A stretch of 64,000 nucleotides of DNA from Castellaniella sp049671645 (lineage in GTDB: Bacteria; Pseudomonadota; Gammaproteobacteria; Burkholderiales; Burkholderiaceae_B). The notes under the pieces were generated by a model. The model searched no databases. It had not been told where the DNA came from and saw only the letters and a program-made list of their open reading frames with translations. The position numbers were made by a program, and so were the translations under genes. This document shows positions 1 through 8,591 of this stretch, piece by piece; the first letter of the stretch is position 1; each line of letters opens with the position of its first letter. The stretch lies in NCBI RefSeq assembly GCF_049671645.1, contig NZ_JBATVG010000019.1:248001-312000 (forward strand), in the 5' to 3' direction.

Positions 1-116
1 TCAAGCCGGGTGTTATGGTCCAAGATAGCATCAAGCCGCGAGCCCCGGCATTCATGAACGATGATGGCGCGTATCAGGGTCGCTGATCATGGACGCCGAC
101 GCCCGCGCCGTGAATA

Positions 117-1073
117 ATGGTCCGCATGAGCAAAACCCGCGATTCCATGGACACCCACCTGCTGCGCATCCTGCAGATCCTGTTGACCGAACAAAGCGTG
201 TCGCGCGCCGCGATCAAGCTGGGCCTGTCCCAGCCCGCGATCAGCAATTCGCTGCGGCGGCTGCGCGACATCACCGGCGACCCGATCCTGGTGCGCAGCA
301 AGACCGGCATGGTCGCCACCGAACGCGGCCAGGAACTGCTGGTCCGCGCCAACGAGGCCCTGTCCGCCATCGAACGCATCACCCAGCCGCCGGGCGCGTT
401 CGACCCCGCGCATTCGACGCGCGAGTTCCACCTGGGCGCCCCCGACTACCTGGATGCGATGTTCCTGCCGAACATCGCTGAAATCCTGCGCCGCGAAGCG
501 CCGCATGCCAAATTCATCGTACACCCGATCAATTCGGATTACGACTATGCCGGCGGCCTGGAAGACGGCGGCCTGGACGTGGTGATCGGCAACTGGCTGG
601 AGCCGCCGCCCCAGATGCACATGGCGCGGCTGTTCGACGATGAAGTCGTCTGCATGGTGGGCAGCCAGAACCCCATCGCGCACCGGGACCTGAGCCTGAA
701 GCAATACCTGGAACTGCCCCACCTGGCGCCCTTTCCCTACGTCTCCGAACGGCAGAGCTTCATCGACGGCTACCTGGCCGCCCAGGGCCTGCGGCGCAAC
801 ATCCAGATGACCATCCCCTATTTCGGCCAGGTCGCCGGCATGCTGCTGCGCACCGACCTGGTCTTCACCACCGGGCGGCAGTTCGCCCAGCACTACGCCC
901 GCTACCTGCCCATCACCATCCTGCCCTCGCCCTTCCCCTTTCCGGCCATGCGCTTCTACCTGCTGTGGCACCGCCGCTGCCATGGCGCGGCCGAGGTCAT
1001 CTGGCTGCGCCAGTGCATCGTCCGGGTCGCGTCCATGCTGCAGGCCAGCCTGGGGGAACGCGGCGACACATAG
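117..1073 (+). CDS. LysR-family transcriptional regulator (purine cluster)
   Basis: A 318-residue LysR-type regulator. The winged helix-turn-helix lies at about residues 20-70 (VSRAAIKLGLSQPAISNSL) and is followed by a periplasmic-binding-protein-like effector domain from about 105. The effector domain has the GAPDYLDA and DVVIGNW signatures typical of NodD/NahR-like members. Later methionines at 126 and 147 are possible alternative starts, and no strong ribosome binding site decides between them. It precedes the NCS2 purine permease on the same strand with a gap of about 200 bp. It resembles the LysR at 2755-3690 along its whole length, so the two look like paralogues flanking the permease. 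Control of purine or ureide uptake and breakdown is inferred from the neighbours; the ligand is unknown. Confidence 0.85.
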   Translation: MVRMSKTRDSMDTHLLRILQILLTEQSVSRAAIKLGLSQPAISNSLRRLRDITGDPILVRSKTGMVATERGQELLVRANEALSAIERITQPPGAFDPAHSTREFHLGAPDYLDAMFLPNIAEILRREAPHAKFIVHPINSDYDYAGGLEDGGLDVVIGNWLEPPPQMHMARLFDDEVVCMVGSQNPIAHRDLSLKQYLELPHLAPFPYVSERQSFIDGYLAAQGLRRNIQMTIPYFGQVAGMLLRTDLVFTTGRQFAQHYARYLPITILPSPFPFPAMRFYLLWHRRCHGAAEVIWLRQCIVRVASMLQASLGERGDT

Positions 1074-1276
1074 GCCGCGGCTGTGGCGGCGCCCTCGATC
1101 CAGCGTGCCGATCCGCCGCCCTCCACATCAGCGCAGCTTGATAATCGTCATCAGCGCTGCCCGCTCACAGCGTAAAACCTTGTCCCTAGAATGAATCAGG
1201 CCGGTTGCGTTTGCAGCCGCGCGCCCTTCACACAAAGCCGGCCCACGAGCCGGTCGATATTCAGGAGACAAGGCTC

Positions 1277-2665
1277 ATGAGCGAGCAGGAAACCGTTTTG
1301 CCTGCGGGGTTCGAGACCTCCGCCACACCGCACCGCATCACCCCCAATACCTGGCTGGAACAACGCTTCCAGTTGACGGCGCGCGGCACCAGCGCACGCC
1401 AGGAAACCCTCGCCGGGCTGACGACCTTCCTGGCCATGGTCTACTCGGTCTTCGTGGTCCCCGCCATGCTGGGCAAGGCGGGCTTCGATACCTCATCCGT
1501 CTTCATCGCGGTCTGTCTGACCAGCGCCTTCGGCTCCCTGCTGATGGGGCTGTGGGCCAATCTGCCCATCGCCGTGGGCTGCGCGATTTCCCTGACGGCC
1601 TTCACCGCGTTCGACCTGGTGCTGGGCCAGGGCCTGTCGCCGGCCGTCGCCCTGGGGGCCATCTTCCTGATGGGCCTGATCTTCACCGCCATTTCCGTGA
1701 CCGGCGTGCGCACCTGGATCCTGCGCAACTTGCCGGCGGGCATCGCGCACGGCACCGGCATCGGCATCGGCCTGTTCCTGCTGCTGATCGCCGCCAACGA
1801 GGTCGGTCTGGTGGTGAAGAATCCCGGCCCGGGCCTGCCTGTGTCGCTGGGCGCCCTGAATGCCATGCCGGCGCTGCTGTCCATCCTGGGGCTGGCCGCG
1901 ATCTTCGGGCTGGAACGGCGCCGCGTGCCCGGCGGCATCCTGCTGGTCATCCTGGCCCTGTCGGCCGTCGGCCTGATCTGGGACCCCGCCGTCACTTTCA
2001 AGGGCTTGTTCGCGTTGCCGTCCTTCGGCGGCGAACATTCGCTGATCGGCACGATGGACGTGGGCGGGGCGCTGAGCGCCGTGGTCATCCCCAGCGTGCT
2101 GGCCCTGGTCATGACCGCCGTGTTCGACGCCACCGGCACGATCCGCGCCGTGGCCGGCCAGGCCGGCCAGTTGGACAAAGACGGCCAGATCATCAACGGC
2201 GGGCGCGCCCTGACGGCCGACTCCGTCAGTTCCATCGTGTCCGCCGGGCTGGGCGGCGCACCGGCCGCGGCCTACATCGAATCCGCCGCCGGCACGGCCG
2301 CCGGCGGCAAGACCGGCCTGACCGCCACCATCGTCGGCCTGGGTTTCCTGGCGCTGATCTTCCTGTCGCCGCTGGCCGCCCTGGTGCCGGCCTACGCCAC
2401 CGCCCCCGCCCTGATGTACGTCGGCCTGCTGATGCTGGGCAGCGTGCGCAAGCTGCACCTGGACGACACCGTGGACACGATGGCCGGCATGGTCTGCGCC
2501 GTGTTCATCGTGCTGACCTGCAACATCGTCACCGGCATCATGCTGGGGTTCACCACCCTGGTCATCGGCCGCGTGTTCGCCGGCGAATGGCGCAAGCTGA
2601 ACGTCGGCACCCTGGCCATCGCCGTGGCCCTGGCGGTGTTTTACCTGGGCGGCTGGGCCATCTGA
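1277..2665 (+). CDS. NCS2-family (AzgA-like) purine permease
   Basis: A 462-residue polytopic inner-membrane protein of the AzgA branch of the NCS2 family (proton-coupled hypoxanthine/guanine/adenine permeases). The N-terminal stretch GLTTFLAMVYSVFVVPAML, the VGCAISLTAFTAF helix and the C-terminal YATAPALMYVG motif are typical. Many hydrophobic helices span residues ~45-460. The ATG at 1277 is preferred over an in-frame upstream start at 1205 because AGGAGAC lies 7 bases before it. Flanking LysR genes plus uraD and allA support a purine substrate. The exact base transported cannot be read from sequence. Confidence 0.85.
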   Translation: MSEQETVLPAGFETSATPHRITPNTWLEQRFQLTARGTSARQETLAGLTTFLAMVYSVFVVPAMLGKAGFDTSSVFIAVCLTSAFGSLLMGLWANLPIAVGCAISLTAFTAFDLVLGQGLSPAVALGAIFLMGLIFTAISVTGVRTWILRNLPAGIAHGTGIGIGLFLLLIAANEVGLVVKNPGPGLPVSLGALNAMPALLSILGLAAIFGLERRRVPGGILLVILALSAVGLIWDPAVTFKGLFALPSFGGEHSLIGTMDVGGALSAVVIPSVLALVMTAVFDATGTIRAVAGQAGQLDKDGQIINGGRALTADSVSSIVSAGLGGAPAAAYIESAAGTAAGGKTGLTATIVGLGFLALIFLSPLAALVPAYATAPALMYVGLLMLGSVRKLHLDDTVDTMAGMVCAVFIVLTCNIVTGIMLGFTTLVIGRVFAGEWRKLNVGTLAIAVALAVFYLGGWAI

Positions 2666-2754
2666 AGGCCCTGGCGGCGACGGGCGCACCCTGTCGGCCG
2701 CCCCGGAACCTGCGGTTCGCGACGCTTTTCAGCGCCCGGTCCGCAGACCGGGTC

Positions 2755-3690
2755 TCAAGGCCGGGCCGGCAGCGCCCGGCCGCAATCCCCCAGCAAATGC
2801 CTCAACCACTGATGGGAGGGCGCATGATGATTGCGCGCATGCCACAGCTGATAAAAGCGCATCGGCGGGAAATCGATGGGCGACTCCACGATGGTCAGCG
2901 GCAGCAAGCCCGCATAGTAGCGGGCGAAATGCCGGGTCGTGGTGAAGACCAGGTCGGTGCCCGGCAACAGGTACGGCGCCAGCATGAAGGACTGCGCCTC
3001 GACGCATTCCTCGCGCTGGATGCGCAAGGATGTCAGCACGGTGTCGATCATGCCGCGCTGCGTCATGGAATACGGCGTGGGCACGATATGCTGCACGCGG
3101 CGAAAATCCTCCAGCGTCAGCCCCCGCGAGGCCAGCGGGTGATCGGCCGACATCAGGCACACGATGGGATCTTCCAGCAGCACGGACAAATGCATGCGGT
3201 CGGGGGGTTCGGGCCAGTTGCCGATCACTACGTCCAGCGTGCCTTCGGCCAGGGAACGCTCGAAATCGAAATCCGGCCCCAGGGCATGCAGCACCAGCCG
3301 CGCATGGGGCGCTTCGCGCCGGAACCGCGCCACGACCGACGCGGCGAACGCCGGCGCCAGGTAGTCGGGCGAACCAATGCGAAAGACCTGCCGGCTGCTG
3401 GCCGGATCGAAGTCTTCGCCGGTCTCCAGCATGGTGTCGATGGATTCCAGCGCCGACTTCGCATGATCCAGAATCGCCAGCGCCCGGTCCGTGGGCACCA
3501 TGCCGCCCTTTTCCCGCACCAGCAGCGGGTCCTGGAAAATGAGCCGCAGGTTCTTCAAGGCCACGCTGATGGCCGGCTGGGACTGATTCAGTTTCAGGGC
3601 GGTGCGCGACACGCTGCGTTCGGCCATCAGGATGCAAAAGACCTTCAGCAGATAGGTGTCCAGCATGGCGTTGCTGCGTCGTGTAGGCAT
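2755..3690 (-). CDS. LysR-family transcriptional regulator (divergent from uraD)
   Basis: A 311-residue LysR-type regulator with the HTH at residues ~24-46 (SVSRTALKLNQSQPAIS) and an effector domain with GSPDYLAP, DVVIGNWPEPP and DLVFTTTRHFARYYA signatures. The same signatures occur in the regulator at 117-1073, which suggests duplication. It is transcribed divergently from uraD across a 99-bp gap containing the near-direct repeat TTATACCACTTATAC around 3726-3740. A second start at residue 9 (MLDTYLL) is possible, but AAGGAAC sits about 10 bases before the 3690 ATG. Regulation of uraD-allA is the natural inference. Confidence 0.85.
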   Translation of the reverse strand: MPTRRSNAMLDTYLLKVFCILMAERSVSRTALKLNQSQPAISVALKNLRLIFQDPLLVREKGGMVPTDRALAILDHAKSALESIDTMLETGEDFDPASSRQVFRIGSPDYLAPAFAASVVARFRREAPHARLVLHALGPDFDFERSLAEGTLDVVIGNWPEPPDRMHLSVLLEDPIVCLMSADHPLASRGLTLEDFRRVQHIVPTPYSMTQRGMIDTVLTSLRIQREECVEAQSFMLAPYLLPGTDLVFTTTRHFARYYAGLLPLTIVESPIDFPPMRFYQLWHARNHHAPSHQWLRHLLGDCGRALPARP

Positions 3691-3789
3691 CGGGATCCGT
3701 TCCTTGTTCCGGGAATGCGCTTCAGCTTATACCACTTATACGTTGTCACACCCTTCTTTTGAGGCGGGATACCCCGTAGACTTTCCATC

Positions 3790-4320
3790 ATGACGCACTT
3801 GATGATATCCACCATGACCCTGAACGAACTTTCCGCGCTGCCGCAGTCCGAATTTTCCCGGGAGCTCGAGGCGATCTTCGAACATTCCCCCTGGATCCCG
3901 GAACGCGCCTGGGCGGCACGGCCATTTGCCGACGTGGACACCCTGCATCAAGCCATGGTGCGTGTCGTGCAGCAAGCCGCTCCGGCCGAACAACTGGCCC
4001 TGATCACCGCCCACCCGGAACTGGCCGGCAAGGAAGCCGCCGCCGGCACCCTGACCCACGCCTCCACCGGGGAACAGCGCGGCGCAGGCCTGGACCAATG
4101 CAGCGCCGAAGAGCTGCAGCGGCTGAGCGCCCTGAACACCCGCTACCGCGAGCGCTTCGGCTTTCCCTTCGTGATCGCCGTCAAGGGCCGCAATCGCTAT
4201 CAGATCATGGACGCCATCGAAGAACGGCTGCACAATGACCAGGATACCGAATTCACCACCTGCCTGGACCAGATCGGGCAGATCGCCCGCTTCCGCCTGG
4301 ACGCCCGGTTTGCGGCCTAA
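3790..4320 (+). CDS. uraD: OHCU decarboxylase (2-oxo-4-hydroxy-4-carboxy-5-ureidoimidazoline decarboxylase)
   Basis: A 176-residue protein matching UraD, which decarboxylates the urate-derived OHCU intermediate to (S)-allantoin. The family core is visible: HSPWIPERAW near residue 35, the ITAHPELAGKEA segment with the catalytic-region histidine near 75, and RFGFPFVIAVKG near 125. Length matches the family (160-175). In-frame methionines at 3802 and 3814 are alternative starts; the family alignment (MTLNELSALPQSEF) makes 3814 possible. allA follows after 75 bp. Urate oxidase, HIU hydrolase and allantoinase are not in this window. Confidence 0.9.
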   Translation: MTHLMISTMTLNELSALPQSEFSRELEAIFEHSPWIPERAWAARPFADVDTLHQAMVRVVQQAAPAEQLALITAHPELAGKEAAAGTLTHASTGEQRGAGLDQCSAEELQRLSALNTRYRERFGFPFVIAVKGRNRYQIMDAIEERLHNDQDTEFTTCLDQIGQIARFRLDARFAA

Positions 4321-4395
4321 ACTATCCATGGTGCCGCGAATCTGCGCACTGGCCGGATGCGTTCGCGTGTGCCGGACATTCACGGAGCCCTACTC

Positions 4396-4908
4396 ATGAG
4401 CACAATCACCCCGACCCGCCTGACTATCGAACCCCTGACCCGAAAGGCCTTCGCGCCGTTCGGCGACGTGATCCAGGCGGACGACACCGTCCGGCACTTC
4501 ACTATCAATGAAGGCAATACCGAACGCTATCACGACCTGGCTCACATCGACCCGGGCGCCGATGGCCGCGCCATCGTGTCGATCTTCCGGGGTCAGCCGC
4601 GCACACTGCCGTTCACCCTCACCATGATGGAACGCCACCCCAAGGCCAGCCAGGCGTTCATCCCGCTGTCGGGCCGCCCCTATCTGGTCGTGGTGGCCAA
4701 GGCCGAAACCACCCCCACGGTGGATGATCTGCGCGTGTTCCTGTGCAGCGGCGAACAGGGCGTGAACTACGCCCGGGGCGTCTGGCACCACCCGCTGCTG
4801 GGCCTGGAGGCCGTGTCGGACTTCCTGATCATCGATCGCACCGGCCCGGGCGACAACTGCGACATCGTGCAGATGGAAGCCCCCAGCATCATCCCCGAAC
4901 TGGACTGA
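4396..4908 (+). CDS. allA: Ureidoglycolate lyase
   Basis: A 170-residue AllA, which splits ureidoglycolate into glyoxylate and urea at the end of the allantoin route. The N-terminal LTRKAFAPFGDVI block, the SQAFIPL segment and the ARGVWHHPLL and DFLIIDRTGPGDNCD blocks are characteristic. The ATG at 4396 is chosen because it starts the conserved N-terminus and has ACGGAG upstream; an earlier in-frame start at 4357 adds a non-conserved leader. Its product glyoxylate is the substrate of the gcl pathway encoded at 20.2-27.0 kb. Confidence 0.92.
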   Translation: MSTITPTRLTIEPLTRKAFAPFGDVIQADDTVRHFTINEGNTERYHDLAHIDPGADGRAIVSIFRGQPRTLPFTLTMMERHPKASQAFIPLSGRPYLVVVAKAETTPTVDDLRVFLCSGEQGVNYARGVWHHPLLGLEAVSDFLIIDRTGPGDNCDIVQMEAPSIIPELD

Positions 4909-4917
4909 AAGTAGTAT

Positions 4918-5005
4918 TGCCCCCACGCTGCGCAGCCTGCGGCCGCTTGCTGCCCCCCAAGGGGGCCCTTTTGCCTTGGGGCGGCCCGGCGGCAAAAGCT
5001 TTGCC
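4918..5005. repeat. GC-rich intergenic repeat, copy 1
   Basis: The core CCCCCCAAGGGGG at 4953-4965 is followed by CTTGGGGCGGCCCGGCGG at 4975-4992. Both parts recur at 5811-5848 and 10704-10741 in this window. The inverted C/G runs can form hairpins. It lies between allA and livF, whose 3' ends converge, so it may help termination. I know similar CTTGGGGCGGCCCGGCG sequences as common intergenic repeats in Burkholderiales. Confidence 0.6.
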
Positions 5006-5070
5006 CCCACGCCAGGCAGCCTGCATGCTGCAGGGATTCGCCAAGCACGGATCGGGACAATTACCCGGCG

Positions 5071-5784
5071 TCAGGCGCCCAGATATTTCTGGCGCGCGTC
5101 CGCATCGCCCTTCAGGGCGGCCGAATCGCCGTCCCAGACGATCCGGCCTTTTTCCACGATGTAATGGTGGTCCGCCAGTTGCAGCAGCGGCGCCAGGTTC
5201 TTGTCGATCAGCAGGATCGCCATGCCCTCGCGGCGCAGCAGCGCCAACGCCGCCCAGATCTCCTGGCGCACCAGCGGCGACAGGCCCTCGGTGGCCTCGT
5301 CCAGGATCAGCAGTTCGGGGTTGGTCATCAGCGCCCGGCTGATCGCCAGCATCTGCTGCTCGCCGCCCGATAGCTGATTGCCGAAATTGCCTGCGCGTTC
5401 CTGCAGGCGGGGGAACAATTCGTAGATGCGCGGCAAGGTCCAGGGATTGCGCTTTTTATGACGGTCGGCGGCCGTCGCCACCAGGTTTTCCTGCACCGAC
5501 AGGTTGGGGAAGATCTGGCGGCCCTCCGGCACCAGGCCGATGCCGCGCTGCGCCACCCGGTAGCTGGGCAGATTCTGGATCTTCGCGCCCTTGAACCGCA
5601 CCTGGCCCTGCCAGGCCGGATGCATGCCCATGATGCTCTTGATGGTCGTGGTCTTGCCCATGCCGTTGCGGCCCAGCAGGGTCACGCATTGCCCTGCGTC
5701 GATCTGGAGATGCATGCCATACAGCACCTGGCTGCGGCCATAGCCGGACACCAGGTCTTCGACCTTCAGCAGTTCGGCGTTCAT
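5071..5784 (-). CDS. livF: ABC transporter ATP-binding protein, LivF type
   Basis: A 237-residue ATPase of the branched-chain amino-acid (HAAT) importer family. Walker A GRNGMGKTT is at residues 38-46, the ABC signature LSGGEQQ near 140 and Walker B LLILDEATEGLSP just after. The ending DARQKYLGA is typical of LivF. It is the last gene of a five-gene transporter block downstream of the 3-hydroxyanthranilate genes, and a GGGGG run precedes the ATG. The cargo is probably an aromatic or amino-aromatic acid rather than leucine; this is inferred from context only. Confidence 0.92.
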   Translation of the reverse strand: MNAELLKVEDLVSGYGRSQVLYGMHLQIDAGQCVTLLGRNGMGKTTTIKSIMGMHPAWQGQVRFKGAKIQNLPSYRVAQRGIGLVPEGRQIFPNLSVQENLVATAADRHKKRNPWTLPRIYELFPRLQERAGNFGNQLSGGEQQMLAISRALMTNPELLILDEATEGLSPLVRQEIWAALALLRREGMAILLIDKNLAPLLQLADHHYIVEKGRIVWDGDSAALKGDADARQKYLGA

Positions 5785-5810
5785 AGAGCCCCCTTGGCGC
5801 CACGCGCCGT

Positions 5811-5848
5811 CCCCCCACGGGGGAATTCACACTTGGGACGGCCCGGCG
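5811..5848. repeat. GC-rich intergenic repeat, copy 2
   Basis: CCCCCCACGGGGG followed by ACTTGGGACGGCCCGGCG in the livG-livF gap is a slightly diverged copy of the repeats at 4918-5005 and 10704-10741. CCTTGGCGCCACGCGC at 5792-5807 also matches sequence before copy 3. Confidence 0.55.
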
Positions 5849-5851
5849 TGT

Positions 5852-6613
5852 TCATACGGGAACCTCCTCGTCGCCCAGATAGGCTTCACGGACTTCCGCG
5901 CTCTGGCGGATGGTATCCACGTCGCCGCAGCAGATGACCTTGCCGTAGAACAGCACGCTGATCCGGTCCGCCAGGGAAAACACCGCATCCATATCGTGTT
6001 CGATCAGCAGGATGCCGTAGCGGCTTTTCAGGCGCTGCAACAAGTCCACCATCATGTCCGACCCGGTATCGCCGTGTCCCATGCCGGCCATGGGTTCATC
6101 CAGCAGCAGGATCTTGGGGTCGGCGGCCAGCGCCATGGCGATTTCCAGTTGGCGCTGCTGCCCATAGGACAGCGACATGGCCGGCGCGTCCCGCCGGGGC
6201 GACAGCCCCATCAGGTCGATGAGTTCGTCCGCGCGGCCCGCCAGCGCGGGAGTCTCCACCGCCGGCGTCCAGAAATGAAAGCCGTGCCCCTGGCTGCCCT
6301 GGACCGCCAGGATCACGTTTTCCAGCACGGTGAATTGCTGGATCACGGACGTGATCTGGTAGGACCGCCCGATGCCGGCCCGCACCCGCTGCGCCATCGA
6401 CAAGGCATCGATGGATTGCCCGCCCAGACAAATGCTGCCGGCGTCACTGGGCACTTCGCCCATGATCTGACTGATCAGCGTCGTCTTGCCCGCGCCATTG
6501 GGGCCGATGATGGCGTGGATTTCGCCCGGCAGGATATCCAGATCGACGTGATCCGTGACCAGCAGGCCGCCATAGCGTTTCACCAGGCCGCGGATCGAGA
6601 GCAAGGGCTGCAT
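5852..6613 (-). CDS. livG: ABC transporter ATP-binding protein, LivG type
   Basis: A 253-residue ATPase with Walker A GPNGAGKTT near residue 37, signature LSYGQQRQLEIAMAL near 150 and Walker B ILLLDEPMAGM, followed by LIEHDMDAVFSLADRISVL. The C-terminus EAYLGDEE is typical of LivG. The start ATG lies 1 base from the livM stop, so translation is probably coupled. It pairs with LivF to power the HAAT-type importer of this operon. Confidence 0.92.
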   Translation of the reverse strand: MQPLLSIRGLVKRYGGLLVTDHVDLDILPGEIHAIIGPNGAGKTTLISQIMGEVPSDAGSICLGGQSIDALSMAQRVRAGIGRSYQITSVIQQFTVLENVILAVQGSQGHGFHFWTPAVETPALAGRADELIDLMGLSPRRDAPAMSLSYGQQRQLEIAMALAADPKILLLDEPMAGMGHGDTGSDMMVDLLQRLKSRYGILLIEHDMDAVFSLADRISVLFYGKVICCGDVDTIRQSAEVREAYLGDEEVPV

Positions 6614-6614
6614 G

Positions 6615-7601
6615 TCAGTGATCCTCCTTGGGTGAAGCGATCATGCCCCAGAGCCCGTTGCGCAGGAACAGCACGATGAGCACGATCACCGGGCCCATGA
6701 TGATCATCCAGTGGTCGGTCAGGCCTTTCAGGACGTCTTCCAGCAGCAGGAAGCCGGCGGCGCCCACCACGGGCCCGACCAGGGTGCCGGCGCCGCCCAG
6801 CAGCACCATGATGATGAGCTCGCCGGAAGCCGTCCAGGCCATGTAGGCCGGCGACGCGAAAGCGGTCAGGTTGGCCAGGAAGAACCCCGCCAGGGCGCAC
6901 AATTCGGCCGACAGCACATAGGCCAGCAGGCGATATCCCAGCGGCGAAGTCCCCACCGCGCGCACCCGCCGCGCATCCATGCTGGAGGCCCGCAGGATCA
7001 GGCCGAAGCGCGACCGGATCACACGGCGCAACAGCAGCAGGCTGGCGCCCAGGCAGGCCAGCAGGGCCAGATACAGGCCGACGTGGCTGCCGGTCAAGGC
7101 GCCGAAGCGGCTGAGCTGGCGGATCGGCAGGCCTTCGTCGCCGCCATACTGCTTCAAGCCCACGGCCAGGAAATAGAACATCTGCGCCAGGGCCAGCGTG
7201 ATCATGATGAAGGCGATGCCATGCGTGCGCAGAGCGATCAGGCCCACGGGCGCGGCCACCGCGGCGGTCACGACCACCACCAGCAGCAGGTGGAGAACCC
7301 CGCTGTCCGCGCCGTAATGCGAGGCGACGGCGACGCAATAGGCGCCGAGGCCGATATACATGGCATGGCCGAAGCTGACCAGCCCGCCATAGCCCAGCGC
7401 AAGGTTTAGACCCACGGCGGCCAGCGCGAACACCAGGATACGGCTGAACTGCAGCAACACATAGGGGCTGTCGGTCAGGCCGGCATACACCGGCACCAGC
7501 AGCAACAGCGCGAAAATGAGGGCCGTCAGCGCGACCGGCCAGGACCAGCCGGCGCCGCGAGGCGTCGCACGCGTATTCATCATCAGGGATTCCATCCTCA
7601 T
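6615..7601 (-). CDS. livM: ABC transporter permease, LivM type
   Basis: A 328-residue inner-membrane permease of the LivM family with a hydrophobic N-terminus and about eight to ten helices. The GLNLALGYGGLVSFGHAMYIGLGAY block near residue 65 and the GGAGTLVGPVVGA block near 275 are family hallmarks. Several start codons are possible (7601, 7595, 7583, 7580), and the first nine residues (MRMESLMMN) are not conserved. It is followed directly by livG and preceded by livH, ten bases away. Confidence 0.9.
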   Translation of the reverse strand: MRMESLMMNTRATPRGAGWSWPVALTALIFALLLLVPVYAGLTDSPYVLLQFSRILVFALAAVGLNLALGYGGLVSFGHAMYIGLGAYCVAVASHYGADSGVLHLLLVVVVTAAVAAPVGLIALRTHGIAFIMITLALAQMFYFLAVGLKQYGGDEGLPIRQLSRFGALTGSHVGLYLALLACLGASLLLLRRVIRSRFGLILRASSMDARRVRAVGTSPLGYRLLAYVLSAELCALAGFFLANLTAFASPAYMAWTASGELIIMVLLGGAGTLVGPVVGAAGFLLLEDVLKGLTDHWMIIMGPVIVLIVLFLRNGLWGMIASPKEDH

Positions 7602-7611
7602 CCGGCCGCCC

Positions 7612-8532
7612 TTAACGTTTTTTCACGGGAAACAGGCCCTCGGGCTTGATGGCCAGCACGACCACCATCAGGACATACACGGCCAGCGAGGAAATCGCGG
7701 CGCCCAGCGTGCTGGCGAGTTCCTGCGCCAGCGCCTGGCTGAGCAGCGCCGGCATGACCGTGCGGCCCAGGGTGTCGACCAGGCCGACCACCAGCGCCCC
7801 CAGGAAGGCGCCCCGGATCGAGCCGATGCCGCCGATCACGATGACCACCAGCGTCATGATCAGGATCGAATCCCCCATGCCGGGCTGCACCGACAGGATC
7901 GGCCCCACCATGGCGCCGCCCAGCCCCGCCAGGCCGGCCCCCAGGGCGAAGATGAAGGTGTTGAGCCAACCGATGTTCACACCCAGGGCCGCGACCATGC
8001 CGCGGTTGCTGGCGCCGGCGCGGATCAGCATGCCGATGCGGGTGCGCTCGATCAGCAGATACAAGCCCAAAGCCACCAGCAGGCCCACCAGGATGATCAG
8101 CAAGCGGTACAAAGGATAGGGCGTGCCCAGCACCATGATGGTGTTGCTCAGGGCATCGGGCAGGCTCATGAAAATCGGCGCCGAGCCCCAGATCATGCGC
8201 GCGGCCTCATTGCAGAACAACATCAGGCCGAACGTCGCCAGCACCTGGTCCAGGTGCGCCCGGGGATACAGGCGGGCGAAGCCGCAGCGGTCCAGCGCCA
8301 CCCCCAGCGCCATGGCGCCGCCCAGGCCCGCCAGGATCGCCAGCAGGAAGGAACCCGTGTAGCCGAAGGCGGCGGCGGCGAAATACGCCCCCATCATGTA
8401 CAGGGCGCCATGCGCCAGGTTGATGAAGCTCATGATGCCGAAGACCAGGGTCAGGCCGGCGGCCAGCAGGAACAGCAGGATTCCATATTGCAGGCCGTTC
8501 AGGGCCTGCATGAACAACAACTGCGGACTCAT
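7612..8532 (-). CDS. livH: ABC transporter permease, LivH type
   Basis: A 306-residue inner-membrane permease. The N-terminal QALNGLQYGILLFLLAAGLTLVFG, the NLAHGALYMMGAYF motif and the GGIGSIRGAFLGALVVGLVDT block are diagnostic of LivH. It partners LivM in the membrane pore of the HAAT importer. The start ATG at 8532 is preceded by GGAGGAC and lies 59 bp after the binding-protein gene. Confidence 0.92.
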   Translation of the reverse strand: MSPQLLFMQALNGLQYGILLFLLAAGLTLVFGIMSFINLAHGALYMMGAYFAAAAFGYTGSFLLAILAGLGGAMALGVALDRCGFARLYPRAHLDQVLATFGLMLFCNEAARMIWGSAPIFMSLPDALSNTIMVLGTPYPLYRLLIILVGLLVALGLYLLIERTRIGMLIRAGASNRGMVAALGVNIGWLNTFIFALGAGLAGLGGAMVGPILSVQPGMGDSILIMTLVVIVIGGIGSIRGAFLGALVVGLVDTLGRTVMPALLSQALAQELASTLGAAISSLAVYVLMVVVLAIKPEGLFPVKKR

Positions 8533-8591
8533 GTCCGTCCTCCGTGACGGGCGGCGGCTGCCGCCCGTCGTTCAGGGCTTGCAGAAACGCA

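Noticed and set aside
1552..3762. A 736-codon plus-strand open frame
   Set aside because: It is an out-of-frame reading through the permease gene and the antisense of the LysR gene; its translation is Arg/Gly/His-rich with no family signature, as expected in high-GC DNA.
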